From contig NZ_CP015318.1 of NCBI RefSeq assembly GCF_001686985.1, forward strand, positions 3,594,001 through 3,658,000: a DNA stretch of 64,000 nt. The letters run 5' to 3'. The position numbers and the translations under genes are program-made. The notes below the pieces were generated by a model. It was not told the origin of the DNA, ran no database searches, and was given only the letters and a program-made list of their open reading frames with translations. This DNA is from Mesorhizobium amorphae CCNWGS0123. Its GTDB lineage: Bacteria > Pseudomonadota > Alphaproteobacteria > Rhizobiales > Rhizobiaceae. Shown one piece after another: positions 15,889 through 25,001 of this stretch (position 1 is the stretch's first letter; every line of letters begins with the position of its first letter).

Positions 15889-18327
15889 ATGCGGTACGTG
15901 GCCAGTTTTATTGCTGCCGCGGTGTATTTCCACCTCGCCCTGGGACCTGCAAAGGCGATTGGCGATACCGAGGTCAAGAATTGCGCGATCGCGATTGCGG
16001 ACTCGGTCGAAGCCAGCAACATCTCGAATGTCTGCGGGGTACCTCCGGAGCTCCTGGCCGCGATCGTCGAGGAGTTCAAACAGACCAGGGAAGAGCTGCA
16101 AAGGAGCAACCAAGACCTTCGGGAAATGGCTGAGGACCGCAAGGCATCGGTTGAGCGTCTCAAGCAGACACTCGACCTGACCAACGGCCAGGTGCGGGCG
16201 GCGTTTGAGATTCTCGGAGAGACAAACGTTCCTTCCGAGCAACTTTCAAGCAAGCTTGTCGAGATTGCCCAGAAATTCAAGCTATTGCAGTCGATCGCGG
16301 CGGCCGAGCCGGGCGACACGCCCGAAATAACCGACCTCAAGCAACAAGTGGAAGCCGCGACCAAGGCCGGCGAACTCGACAAGGCCGATTCCCTGCTCTC
16401 CACCATTGACGAAAAGCAGTCTCAGGCCGAGGACAACCTTGCGGTAAACCGCGCCAAGACGCTTGCCAACCGTGGCGACCTCGCACTCGGCCGGCTTCGT
16501 TACAAGGATGCGGCGAAACATTTCGCGAGTGCGGCCGCCACGCTCCCGCCGGATGACGCATACGTCGCTCAGCGACGCGAGTATCTGAGGCAAGAAGCCT
16601 CGGCGTTTGGTCAGCAGGGGGAGGAATATGGAGATACCGCGGCCCTGCAGCGGGCGATCGAATTGAATGAAAGCTTGCTTCAGACGACTTCTCGATCAGG
16701 ATCCCCGCTTGAATGGGCGGGCACCGAAAATGCGCTGGGTCTTGCCCTTCTTGCCCTTGGCGTCCGCGAAGGAGGCAAGGAACGCCTCGAACTGGCTGGC
16801 GCCGCGTTCCGGGCGGCGCTTGAAGAGCGAACGCGTGTGCGGGTGCCAATTGATTGGGCGACCACTCAAACCAACCTTGGCATCGCGCTCTGGGCGATCG
16901 GCGAACGAGACAATGGCACCGCGAACCTGGAGGAAGCGATTGCCGCTTTTCATGCTGCGTTGGAGGAGCGAACAAAGCAGCGCGAGCCGATCGGCTGGGC
17001 ACTGACCCAAATCAATCTCGGCAATGCGCTACGCACACTTGGTCTGCGCGAGAGCGAGACCTCTCGGCTGAAAGACGCCGTGACGGCTTATCAGGCGGCG
17101 CTTGAAGAACTGACCCGCAAGCGCTCTCCGCTCGACTGGGCGAAGGTTCAACTCAATCTTGGCCTTGCGCTTTGGGCGATCGGCGATCGGGAGAGCGACG
17201 CAGCACATCTGGAGCAATCGATTGCGGCTTTCAACGGGGCACTGGAGGAATGGACCCGCGAGCGCCTGCCGATCAAATGGGCCGCCGCCCAGAGCAGTCT
17301 CGGCAATGCCTTGTGGTCACTCGGGGCACTCGAGCCGGGCACGGAGCGCCTTGAGAAGGCTGCCGCGGCCTACCGTGCGGCACTCCAGGAATTGACCAGG
17401 GATCGTGTTCCGATCGATTGGGCAACAACGCAGAACAATCTCGGAGGCACACTTTTGGCCCTCAGCGAGAAGGAGACCGACCTCTCCCACATCAAGGACG
17501 CGATCACGGCGTTTCGCACGGCGCAGGAGGTATGGACCCGTAAGCGGGCACCGCTCAAATGGGCGATGGCACAGAATAACCTCGGCAGCGCCCTGACCTC
17601 TCTCGGTCGGCACGACACGGACAAGGCGAGTCTCGAGGAGGCCGTCGCGGTCTTGCATGCAGCGCTGGAAGAGCTGACCCGCGAACGTGTGCCGATCGAA
17701 TGGGCGAGGGCGCAGAACAACCTCGGCCTCGCGCTTATGCGGCTCGGCATGCTTGAGAGCGGTACGCCTCGCCTCGACGAAGCGATTGCAGCCTTCCACG
17801 CCGCGCTGGAAGAATGGACGCGCGAGCGGGTTCCGCTGAACTGGGCGTCGGCTCATGGCAATTTGGCAAATGCGCTCGGCAAACTTGCGGCAAGGGCAGC
17901 AGGGCCTGAACGGGTCAAGCATTGGGAGGCCGCAATCGTGTCGTTGCGAAACAGCCAGCAGATAAATACGCGCGAGCTGCAACCACAGGCGTGGGCCTTC
18001 ATGCAGAACTCGATCGGATACAGCCTTGTGCTGATCGGCGAACAGGAGGACGAAGTGGCTCGGTTCGAGCAGGCCATCCCGATCCTGCGCGAGGCGCTGG
18101 CTGTCCAATTGCAACTGCAAGAAGCAAGAAGTGCCGCGGCGACTTCCGACAGCCTCTGCCACGCGCTGCTCGGGACGGGCAGCCGAATGAAGGATCGCGG
18201 GGCGCTGCTCGAAGCCAGGCAATTGTGCGAAAGCGCGAAACAGGTGATCACGGCAGCAGGAGACAGTGCAGCCGAGACTTCGGACAATCTCGCCAGGATC
18301 GCGGACGCCCTCAAGGCGCTGCCATAG
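15889..18327 (+). CDS. Secreted protein with ten 47-residue TPR-like repeats
   Basis: The 812-residue protein has a signal peptide (about 1-24, ending AKA), a charged coiled-coil-like stretch (about 60-200), and then ten tandem repeats from about residue 270 to 745. The repeat pattern is P-(IL)-x-WA-x-x-QNNLG-x-AL-x-x-LG...AL-EE-x-TR-x-R, an extended TPR unit known from large bacterial TPR proteins. Such a superhelix usually binds other proteins. A short helical C-terminal domain follows. No catalytic domain is present. Co-transcription with the preceding small membrane gene is likely. Function is unknown; a periplasmic scaffold is an inference. Confidence 0.85.
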   Translation: MRYVASFIAAAVYFHLALGPAKAIGDTEVKNCAIAIADSVEASNISNVCGVPPELLAAIVEEFKQTREELQRSNQDLREMAEDRKASVERLKQTLDLTNGQVRAAFEILGETNVPSEQLSSKLVEIAQKFKLLQSIAAAEPGDTPEITDLKQQVEAATKAGELDKADSLLSTIDEKQSQAEDNLAVNRAKTLANRGDLALGRLRYKDAAKHFASAAATLPPDDAYVAQRREYLRQEASAFGQQGEEYGDTAALQRAIELNESLLQTTSRSGSPLEWAGTENALGLALLALGVREGGKERLELAGAAFRAALEERTRVRVPIDWATTQTNLGIALWAIGERDNGTANLEEAIAAFHAALEERTKQREPIGWALTQINLGNALRTLGLRESETSRLKDAVTAYQAALEELTRKRSPLDWAKVQLNLGLALWAIGDRESDAAHLEQSIAAFNGALEEWTRERLPIKWAAAQSSLGNALWSLGALEPGTERLEKAAAAYRAALQELTRDRVPIDWATTQNNLGGTLLALSEKETDLSHIKDAITAFRTAQEVWTRKRAPLKWAMAQNNLGSALTSLGRHDTDKASLEEAVAVLHAALEELTRERVPIEWARAQNNLGLALMRLGMLESGTPRLDEAIAAFHAALEEWTRERVPLNWASAHGNLANALGKLAARAAGPERVKHWEAAIVSLRNSQQINTRELQPQAWAFMQNSIGYSLVLIGEQEDEVARFEQAIPILREALAVQLQLQEARSAAATSDSLCHALLGTGSRMKDRGALLEARQLCESAKQVITAAGDSAAETSDNLARIADALKALP

Positions 18328-18691
18328 AGTGCACGGATTGCAGGGGTATGGGATGCAATGCAACTGTGCCGCTTAACTAGTTGATTCAATGCGCAAATAG
18401 CTGTCTTGGGTTCCGGGAAGCTTTTCGAACTTTCTGGATTGCGCCTCAACCCGAATTGCGTGTGCTCATTGGACAGATCAGGCCATTAGATTCGGTCATG
18501 GCAAGTAGCCGTATTGCACACCCAAACGAAAACGAGTTTCTCGCTGCCCACATTGATGGTGCGGTGCGCCCAATCGGGCGGGATGAACGCACAGGACGCC
18601 GGACTTCATCTCGACGATCTTGGTCTCGCCGTCACGGGCCCGGCGGCGGTGCGATCAGTCTCTATCTGGACGTGGCCTCGTGCGCGCCGCT
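18328..18691. other. Non-coding stretch including repeat copy A
   Basis: No supported gene is seen. A short plus frame starting at about 18498 (MASSRIAHPNEN) has no clear family or ribosome binding site. The stretch holds one copy of the direct repeat described at 18407-18491. Confidence 0.4.
18407..18491. repeat. ~85-base direct repeat, copy A
   Basis: This segment, containing GGAAGCTTTTCGAACTTTCT, recurs in the same orientation at 21885-21970 with scattered mismatches, ending in both copies at TAGATT. The two copies flank about 3.4 kb that holds the 52-residue membrane protein gene, candidate small RNAs and the adenylate cyclase gene. Confidence 0.75.
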
Positions 18692-18850
18692 CTAACGGAC
18701 GAGTGCGAGCCCAATGGCGATGCCTAGGCCGATAGCAAGGCCGCCAGCAAGCTTCCCGACCAGATCGAGGGCGATGGCGCGGACAAGCGTCCACTCGTCT
18801 CTACGAGGCGCCTGAACGGCGCGGGAAAGGTCGTCGAACATCGCTTCCAT
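18692..18850 (-). CDS. 52-residue single-pass membrane protein
   Basis: The frame starts MEAMFDDLSRAVQAPRRDEW, then has a glycine/alanine-rich hydrophobic helix (about 30-50: LAGGLAIGLGIAIGLALV) and ends in a single arginine. CAGGGTGG lies a few bases before the ATG. The amphipathic charged head and C-terminal helix resemble small bacterial membrane regulators, but no family was recognised. Codon use is as GC-rich at third positions as in the neighbouring genes. Confidence 0.6.
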   Translation of the reverse strand: MEAMFDDLSRAVQAPRRDEWTLVRAIALDLVGKLAGGLAIGLGIAIGLALVR

Positions 18851-19044
18851 GGTTGCCACCCTGCGATTTTGAGGGCGAGCCTAGATCAGATCCGACGAAA
18901 TGTGAATCCCCCCGTTCGATGAGGTGACCAAGGAACGCGCGCTGGCGGGCTACTCTGACGGCGGTTCAATCAAAGTCTAACGATCGGCACAGCGCACTAG
19001 AAAGCACGTGTGGTAACCGTTAATTCAACCATTGCTAGTATATT

Positions 19045-19155
19045 AGCAGAGTGGCGGCTCCGACCGGCTTGGGGGCTGGGTTTAGCCGGAGCCTGCGCAG
19101 CCAGGGGTAGTAGTTGACCGCGCTGTCTCAGAATAGGACAGCGCGGTCTAAATTT
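19045..19155 (+). ncRNA. Candidate small RNA ending in a perfect terminator hairpin
   Basis: A first stem pairs GGCTCC with GGAGCC and GGCT with AGCC (about 19053-19092). A perfect 12-bp stem at 19116-19127/19137-19148 follows, and then TAAATTTT. A TATATT box lies just upstream (near 19037). No open frame explains these structures. The 5' end is a guess. Confidence 0.35.
19116..19153 (+). terminator. Orphan intrinsic terminator
   Basis: GACCGCGCTGTC and its exact reverse complement enclose a 9-base loop, followed by TAAATTTT. The nearest upstream plus-strand gene ends about 790 bases away, so the terminator more likely belongs to a local small RNA. Confidence 0.6.
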
Positions 19156-19301
19156 TGGTTAATACGTTACAGGCTGCTAATTCAGCAAATATAGCCTTTG
19201 AGGGCGCGGGCGCAGCCGCCGAAGATGCGCTTCACCTTTCCTTCACCATATTAGCGCACGTTCATAAGTGGACATGCTGGTGTAGCTCGTACATGCCCAG
19301 A

Positions 19302-19334
19302 GCCCCGGTGCCGACCTAGGCGCCGGGGCATTTT
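19302..19334 (+). terminator. Second orphan intrinsic terminator
   Basis: GCCCCGGTGCC (19302-19312) pairs with GGCGCCGGGGC (19319-19329), 11 bp with one G-U pair and a 6-base loop, followed by ATTTT. No gene lies immediately upstream. It may end a second small RNA starting near 19200-19250. Confidence 0.55.
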
Positions 19335-19501
19335 GGTTTCGCCCCTACGGCTGGCTAGCAGCTGGCTCACCTTACGTCTTTGTGCTTAGCGACCTTGGAC
19401 CGCTGCTGGATCCCGAGACGCCCACGGCGGACGCTGGTGAGGTCAGTCGTTTTCATTTCAGCGCAACTAGTTCTATAATCCGTCGAGGATGGGCCAGATC
19501 G

Positions 19502-21670
19502 ATGGACCGCAAGCTTTCCGCCATTCTCGCCGCTGATGTTGTGGGCTATTCCACCCAGATGGAGCGCGACGAGGCCGGCACGTTCGAGCGCCTTCGTGCT
19601 GGACGCAAGGAACTGTTCGAGCCCGAGATTGCCCGCCACCACGGCCGCGTCTTCAAGCTGATAGGCGATGGACTGCTGGCCGAATTCGGTAGCGTCGTCG
19701 ACGCGGTCGAATGTGCCGTGTCGTTGCAGCGCGGCCTAGTGGAACGCAACGCCGCCGTTTCCGAAGATCATCGGATTCGCGTCAGGATCGGGATCAATCT
19801 CGGCGAGGTGATTGTCGAGGGCGAGGACCGGTATGGCGAGGGAGTCAACGTCGCTGCCAGGCTTCAACAGCTGGCACAACCTGGCGGCATCTGCGTCTCA
19901 GGAAAGGTCGCCAAAGAGGTCGAGAAGAAGTTGGCTTTCGGCTTTGAGCCGATGGGCGAACAGAAGCTGAAGAACATCGCCGAATCGGTGAAGGTATACC
20001 GGGTGCTGCTCGATCCCGCGGTGGCGGGAAAGCCTAGGGATGATGTCAATCAACCCCCACGCTTCTGGCGCAATCTGGCCGTCTCTATTGGGGTCTTAGT
20101 TGTCGCAGTCGGCCTTGCCGCAGCCTGGTGGCGACTGTGGGAGCCGACGATTCGGCCAGCCGCTTTGGAGGCCAACGCGAAAGCCGACGCCCGGCCATCC
20201 CTCGTCGTGCTTCCATTTGACAATCTCAGCGACGATAAGGCGCAAGGCTATCTGGCAGACGGTTTCACCGAAGACCTGACCACAGAACTTGCACGCATAC
20301 CCGGCTTGTTCGTCGTGTCGCGAAACGCGGCTTCCGCCTACAAGGGCAAGGAGACTAAACCCGCGGAGGTCGCCGCTGCGCTTGGTGTCCGGTACATGCT
20401 GGAGGGCTCGATACGTCGGGTCGGCGACGACATGCGTATCAACGCTCAATTGGTCGACGGCTCGACCACCGGTCATCTCTGGGCGGAACGTTTCGACGGC
20501 CAGTGGGCGGATGTCTTTGCGCTACAGGACAAGGTCGTCGCCAGCATCGCAGGCGCGCTCAAGCTCCGTCTCGTCAGCGCCCAAGGTAAGGCAGACTTCG
20601 CAGGAGGCACGCGCAATCCCGCAGCCTACGAAGCTTACCTCATGGGCATGGAAATCTACAATCGTCGCAATACTCCAGAGGAGTTTGCGCAGGCGGTGAG
20701 GTTATTCCAGCAGGCGCTGGAACTCGATCCGAACTTCGGCGCGGCGGCAGCATCGCTCGCATGGGCCTATTGGGAGATGGACGGGCCGCGGGTCAAGGCT
20801 TTGGCAGTCTCGGACATTATCGCGATTTACAACGTCTACAAGTACCTGGAGCAGGCGGCCAAGCATCCTTCGCCCTCCTACTATCAGCTCGTCGCCAGTT
20901 TGCTGGTTCGCGAGCACCGGTCCGATGAGGCAGTCGCGGTTATGTTCAAGGCAGTGGCGCTCGACCCGAGCGATCCCCTGAACTATGTCGGGCTGGCAGA
21001 AGCCCTGAGTTTCAATGGCAGGCCGAACGAGGCCCGCGACTATCTCGACGCGGCCAACCGTGTCGATCCAGGCGGCAATGACCATCGGCACTACCAGACT
21101 GGGCTGGCTGCATTTGGCCAGGGTCGTTTCGAGGAAGCCGTCGACTACCTTGAAAGGATCGATCTCCAATCGCCCGATCCATGGCCGAAATTCTACGGCC
21201 TGCAGGTATTGGTCTCGGCCTACGCACATCTCGGGCGTAGTGACCAGGTCGCCGCCTATAGCGACAGGCTAAGGAACGTCATGTTGGAAAGAAAGGATGG
21301 AGGGGCAAATCAGCTGGTTACGCAGAGGTATTTTGTGTTCAAGAACCCGGCAGACATCGGGCGCCTGCTGGACGGCCTGGACAAGGCCGGTGTGCCGGAG
21401 TTGCCGGAACAGCTCGATTTGGATGCGAAGGACCGGCTTACCGGTTCGGAGATCAGGTCGCTCATCCTCGGTCATGACCTGCGCGGGGGAGGCGCATGGA
21501 TAGATAAAGGAACCAGTTGGGTGCAGGAGAACTTCCTGTGCGACGCTATTCCGAAAGTTCAGACAACCTGCGGCGCGATCTTCCGCAATCCTGCAGGGAC
21601 GCCGGGGCGGGGCCACGAGTATACGGCAGTTTTCCGTTTTGATCGTTTTGAGTTTTCGACCATCAAATGA
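19502..21670 (+). CDS. Class III adenylate/guanylate cyclase with TolB-like and TPR regions
   Basis: The 722-residue protein starts with a class III cyclase domain. Both metal aspartates are visible: D12 in AADVVGYS and D56 in LIGDGLLAEF. A transmembrane helix follows near 190-212. Then comes a TolB-N/FlgO-like domain beginning LVVLPFDNLS, with LEGSIRR and a GHLWAERFDG motif, and a TPR region (about 390-620). This layout is abundant in rhizobia, which carry many cyclases. The frame is open further upstream, but ATG at 19502 gives the typical MDRKLSAILAADVVGYS start. The approximately 100-residue C-terminal extension was not recognised. It is flanked by the 85-base direct repeats. Confidence 0.88.
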   Translation: MDRKLSAILAADVVGYSTQMERDEAGTFERLRAGRKELFEPEIARHHGRVFKLIGDGLLAEFGSVVDAVECAVSLQRGLVERNAAVSEDHRIRVRIGINLGEVIVEGEDRYGEGVNVAARLQQLAQPGGICVSGKVAKEVEKKLAFGFEPMGEQKLKNIAESVKVYRVLLDPAVAGKPRDDVNQPPRFWRNLAVSIGVLVVAVGLAAAWWRLWEPTIRPAALEANAKADARPSLVVLPFDNLSDDKAQGYLADGFTEDLTTELARIPGLFVVSRNAASAYKGKETKPAEVAAALGVRYMLEGSIRRVGDDMRINAQLVDGSTTGHLWAERFDGQWADVFALQDKVVASIAGALKLRLVSAQGKADFAGGTRNPAAYEAYLMGMEIYNRRNTPEEFAQAVRLFQQALELDPNFGAAAASLAWAYWEMDGPRVKALAVSDIIAIYNVYKYLEQAAKHPSPSYYQLVASLLVREHRSDEAVAVMFKAVALDPSDPLNYVGLAEALSFNGRPNEARDYLDAANRVDPGGNDHRHYQTGLAAFGQGRFEEAVDYLERIDLQSPDPWPKFYGLQVLVSAYAHLGRSDQVAAYSDRLRNVMLERKDGGANQLVTQRYFVFKNPADIGRLLDGLDKAGVPELPEQLDLDAKDRLTGSEIRSLILGHDLRGGGAWIDKGTSWVQENFLCDAIPKVQTTCGAIFRNPAGTPGRGHEYTAVFRFDRFEFSTIK

Positions 21671-22440
21671 GACCATTTGAGAATCGACCTCCCCAGTGTT
21701 CGGCGCGAATTCGGCGTTTGGTCAGAAGCCCGTCGACAATGGAGGTCAGGACGCTTTATCCACGTTTGTGCCGTCGAGCGCGCTGGTCTTTCGGCAACCG
21801 TTTGACACCCTTGTGGAAACGACTGCAGCGGCCGCGCGCATTGAGGAAAACGCGAGCGCCAAACTTCGAAATCTGAGATTTGGCTGGGGTTCCTGGAAGC
21901 TTTTCGAACTTTCTGGGTCGCGCCTCAGCCCGAGTTGCGCGTGCTTATGGACAAAGTAGGATACTAGATTGGGCTTTTGATAGTGCGGAAGGCATCGACT
22001 TCTGGCACGTATGCCGCAGGCGTCAGCATCTCCTCCCAAGTTCTCGACGGTCTGAACGGCAGCTTTGCGCCTGATATCGGCCGTTCGAAGTGGTGGTCAC
22101 CGCGCCCAAAAGCAGCCGTTCATTCAATGCGCCAAGAATGGCTGCTTGCCGCGCCTGTGGGTGAGTCGATCGAGCTCGCGAGGGAAAGCGCACGTCGCAT
22201 CGCGACGCAAGTGGTGCCGCCGAGACGGAACGCGCTTGCTCGCGGGGCTGTCACCGTCTCTCGAAGCGATCCCGTACCGAGCCGCTCCGCACGACCCGGA
22301 AGGATGCCGAGCCACCATCGCTTCGGCGACCGCTTTACTCAACGCCCGTCGCAATGGTTCTCATCCGCCGCATCGCGGGAGGTCATGCGTTTTCGGGACA
22401 GGCTCTCACTTCCATCCGTCAGAAGCTTCATCAGGAGAGC
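21671..22440. other. Long non-coding stretch after the cyclase
   Basis: Several overlapping open frames exist on both strands, but none has a convincing ribosome binding site, family motif or start, and they read as shadows or decayed sequence. Repeat copy B lies within it. It may be remnant DNA of an earlier insertion. Confidence 0.45.
21885..21970. repeat. ~85-base direct repeat, copy B
   Basis: This is the same-orientation partner of 18407-18491, sharing the uninterrupted core GGAAGCTTTTCGAACTTTCT and most flanking bases. It lies about 215 bases after the adenylate cyclase gene. Confidence 0.75.
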
Positions 22441-22935
22441 TTAGCTTGCGCATTCGCGCAACAAGGTTGTGATTTTCGCATCAAGGTCGCGGGCGACAGC
22501 AAGAGCCTCCAAACTACCATAAGAGAGCAGATAACTCTCCATTTTGTCATAGGAGACATGCACGCCATCGGGACGTTGATCAAGAAGGACTGTGACTGGG
22601 GCGTAAGATCCAGCATCGGGAACGTGCTTGACCATTTCTTTCATAATGAGAGGATTGCCCACTAAAAACCGCATGCTCTTAGGAGTGTCGCGTCCAGTTT
22701 CGCGGCGCAGAATGGCGCCCAGGTCGAATTCCGCGAAGAGCATGAGACCTGTGCGGCCTTGGCTGTTTTGCACAACGCGCTCCAAATCCGAGAAGGAATT
22801 TGCAGCCCTCGTCGCCTTGAAAAATTCGACCATGTCGGGTTGCCCAACTGCTGACTTGAGCACGGCCACAACGGCGTCGAATGGTTTGGAACACGTCAGG
22901 CTGAAACGCTCAACCTCGACCTTTGCGATTGTCAT
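22441..22935 (-). CDS. DUF302 family protein
   Basis: The 164-residue soluble protein resembles the DUF302 family: an N-terminal FSLTCSKPFDAVVAVLKSAV segment, LMLFAEFDLGAIL, and a central RFLVGNPLIMKEMVKH motif that fits the family's conserved NPxxxxxM core. The molecular role of DUF302 is unknown. GGAG lies 6 bases before this ATG; longer readings upstream lack a ribosome site. It lies 68 bases after the stop of an alpha/beta hydrolase gene in the same direction, so the two may form a transcription unit. Confidence 0.75.
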   Translation of the reverse strand: MTIAKVEVERFSLTCSKPFDAVVAVLKSAVGQPDMVEFFKATRAANSFSDLERVVQNSQGRTGLMLFAEFDLGAILRRETGRDTPKSMRFLVGNPLIMKEMVKHVPDAGSYAPVTVLLDQRPDGVHVSYDKMESYLLSYGSLEALAVARDLDAKITTLLRECAS

Positions 22936-23003
22936 TTCTTTCTCCGCAACAACTCTCAGGAATAAAGGTGCGACCGATCGCGCCGGGATCATGCAACCGC
23001 CGA

Positions 23004-23864
23004 TCACGCTTCCAGGAAGGTCCGGACGTGGCTGACGAACAATTCGTGGTACTGAAACAGGGCGCCGTGGCTGGAATCGGGATAGAGGACCAGCTGGGCG
23101 TTGCTTAGAGCCTTGAACATTGCATAGGCGTTGTCCGCCGGCAGCATGGTGTCGTGGCTGCCGCTGACCACGAGGGCGGGCTGGCGGATGGCGCGCAGAA
23201 TGGCGTGCTCGGGATCAGGTGTGGCGCACCAGGTAGTAAGCGCCTTGGCCTGCGGATCCGTCACCGCGCCGCCGTTGTCGGTGTCCCGATCTTCCTTACG
23301 CGCCTTCGCCCGCTTCAGGAACGCCAGGCCGGCCGACTGGCTGGCGGACGACTTCGTGAAGAATAGAGGCAGGCGGAGGTCCGGCGCCTCGGTTTGGGAA
23401 AACGCGTCCTGGAGAACCGTCAACAGATGCTCCTCTCCACCTTTCGGAGCCGTGCCAACGAGGATGAGCTTGCGGACCAGCCGTCCGTGCTCGGCAGCGA
23501 TCTGCTGGGCGACGCAGCCGCCGAGGGAAAAGCCAAGAAGGTCGACTTCGGAGAGGCCGAGCAGTTTGATAAAAGCGACCGCGTCTCGGGCCATCGCCTC
23601 GATATTGTCGGGCGTTTGGCCTGTCGAGCGGCCGACCCCGGCGTTATCGAAGGCGATCACCGGTCGATTGGCGGCCAGGACATTCACGACGGCGGGGTCC
23701 CACGCGTCGATGTTGCCCGAGAAATGCTGCAGGAGAACCAGCGCCGTTCCGGTCGATGGGCCGAGGCGGCGATAGGCGAAGCGAATACCGCCGCCTTCGA
23801 CGTAACGGGTGGGGGCCGTTTCTAGCGTGGCGGTGTCCTGGCTCGCAGTGTCGAACTCAGTCAT
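23004..23864 (-). CDS. Alpha/beta hydrolase
   Basis: The 286-residue cytoplasmic hydrolase has oxyanion region LLQHFSGN, nucleophile elbow GFSLGG, an acid in SGSHDTML and the histidine in DSSHGALF, a complete catalytic triad. The pattern fits the esterase/haloperoxidase-like group. Substrate is unknown. A second hydrolase gene lies upstream and DUF302 downstream, all on the minus strand. Confidence 0.85.
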   Translation of the reverse strand: MTEFDTASQDTATLETAPTRYVEGGGIRFAYRRLGPSTGTALVLLQHFSGNIDAWDPAVVNVLAANRPVIAFDNAGVGRSTGQTPDNIEAMARDAVAFIKLLGLSEVDLLGFSLGGCVAQQIAAEHGRLVRKLILVGTAPKGGEEHLLTVLQDAFSQTEAPDLRLPLFFTKSSASQSAGLAFLKRAKARKEDRDTDNGGAVTDPQAKALTTWCATPDPEHAILRAIRQPALVVSGSHDTMLPADNAYAMFKALSNAQLVLYPDSSHGALFQYHELFVSHVRTFLEA

Positions 23865-23981
23865 GTCATCCTCCGGATGCTTGGCATGGAATAATCGAGT
23901 GGGAGTAGCTGGGTGCGATTTTGGCTAGGTCTGCGCCGCTCGCGGACCGAGGCATTCCGCAGTCCGCCGAGCACGCGTGGT

Positions 23982-24007
23982 GCTCCCGGCACGAAGGCGC
24001 CGGGAGC
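23982..24007 (-). other. Hairpin behind the exported hydrolase gene
   Basis: GCTCCCGGC and GCCGGGAGC (9 bp) enclose an 8-base loop directly after the stop of the gene at 24015. On the minus strand no T-tract follows, so it may be an mRNA end-protecting hairpin or a partial terminator. Confidence 0.45.
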
Positions 24008-24014
24008 AAAATCG

Positions 24015-24785
24015 TCACTTCACGAGCGCGGCCTTTTCAATCACCGCGGCGACTTCCTTCGCGTGGACGACCAGGGAGGCATGGCTGCCGGCGACCTCCG
24101 TCGTCTGGGCCTTCATCCCGGCGGCGAACATCTTTTGAGCCTCGGGTGCGATGACCTTGTCCTTCGTGCTGATCACATAGAACGTTGGCTTGTCGTGCCA
24201 AGCTGCCGTATCGACCGGAGCCTCGAACGCTGTGTGGTTCAACGGGAGCTGATGGTTTGCCAAGGATTCTGCGATCTCCGGAGGAAGGTCGGCCGCGACT
24301 GCCGAAGGAAACACTTTGGGATCGATGTAGAGGTTGCCCTTTTCGTCGGGATGAATCGCCGCGGCGCCTTCGGTTGCCGGACCGCTCTTGGCTAAGCTCG
24401 CCAGAGATTGTCCCACGTCGGGCGCGAATGCAGAGACGTAGACGAGGGCCGAGACCTTGGGATCGTCACCTGCTTGCGTGATGACCACACCGCCCCAGGA
24501 GTGGCCAACGAGAACGGTCTTGCCGTTCTGTTTCGCGAGCGCCTGTTTGGTGGCATCGACGTCCGCTGCGAGGGAGGTGAGCGGGTTTTCGACGAGCGTT
24601 ACATTGTAGCCCTTCTTCGTGAGGATATCGGCAACCGGCTTCCAACTCGTCTGGTCGACGAAAGCGCCGTGGACGAGCACGATGTTGTGAGCCGCCCCCT
24701 TAGGCAGTTGAGTCGATTGGGCGGGGCCGGCAACCGTTGCTCCGGCCATGAGGACGGTGGCGACGGAGAGTAGAAGATTTCGCAT
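24015..24785 (-). CDS. Exported alpha/beta hydrolase
   Basis: The 256-residue protein has a signal peptide (MRNLLLSVATVLMAGATVAG) and an alpha/beta hydrolase fold: VLVHGAFVDQTSW, nucleophile elbow GHSWGG, acid near STKDKVI and histidine in AGSHASLV. This short EstC/salicylate-esterase-like form is common in proteobacteria. GGAG precedes the ATG; a longer reading from 24866 has no such site. It is divergent from the AraC-type regulator at 25002, which probably controls it. Confidence 0.85.
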   Translation of the reverse strand: MRNLLLSVATVLMAGATVAGPAQSTQLPKGAAHNIVLVHGAFVDQTSWKPVADILTKKGYNVTLVENPLTSLAADVDATKQALAKQNGKTVLVGHSWGGVVITQAGDDPKVSALVYVSAFAPDVGQSLASLAKSGPATEGAAAIHPDEKGNLYIDPKVFPSAVAADLPPEIAESLANHQLPLNHTAFEAPVDTAAWHDKPTFYVISTKDKVIAPEAQKMFAAGMKAQTTEVAGSHASLVVHAKEVAAVIEKAALVK

Positions 24786-25001
24786 TGGTTGCTCCTGTTG
24801 AGATGACGGACGACGCGGGTCCGGAGAAAGGGCAGGCGTGTCGGCAAAAAGTCGCGGTTCTCCCATCCGTCGTTTGCGTGATGGTTTGCCGCGCGACCTG
24901 TTGGCTCGACGTGAGATCAGGTAGTACGTGGAGCATTTGGACGTTAGGCCTCAATCGTCCGAATATTGTGTCTGACTGTCCGTCGTATTAACATCGGGAC
25001 G

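Larger units (their letters stand above)
18851..19501. other. Non-coding stretch with two structured RNA candidates
   Basis: No protein gene is supported. Two separate strong hairpins (19116-19148 and 19302-19329) resemble intrinsic terminators but have no gene directly upstream, suggesting small RNAs. The 3' end must hold the promoter of the adenylate cyclase gene. Confidence 0.45.

Noticed and set aside
21977..22472. Overlapping plus-strand frames of 135-155 codons after the cyclase
   Set aside because: Mutually overlapping, Arg/Ser-rich and without family motifs or ribosome sites; more like decayed or non-coding DNA.
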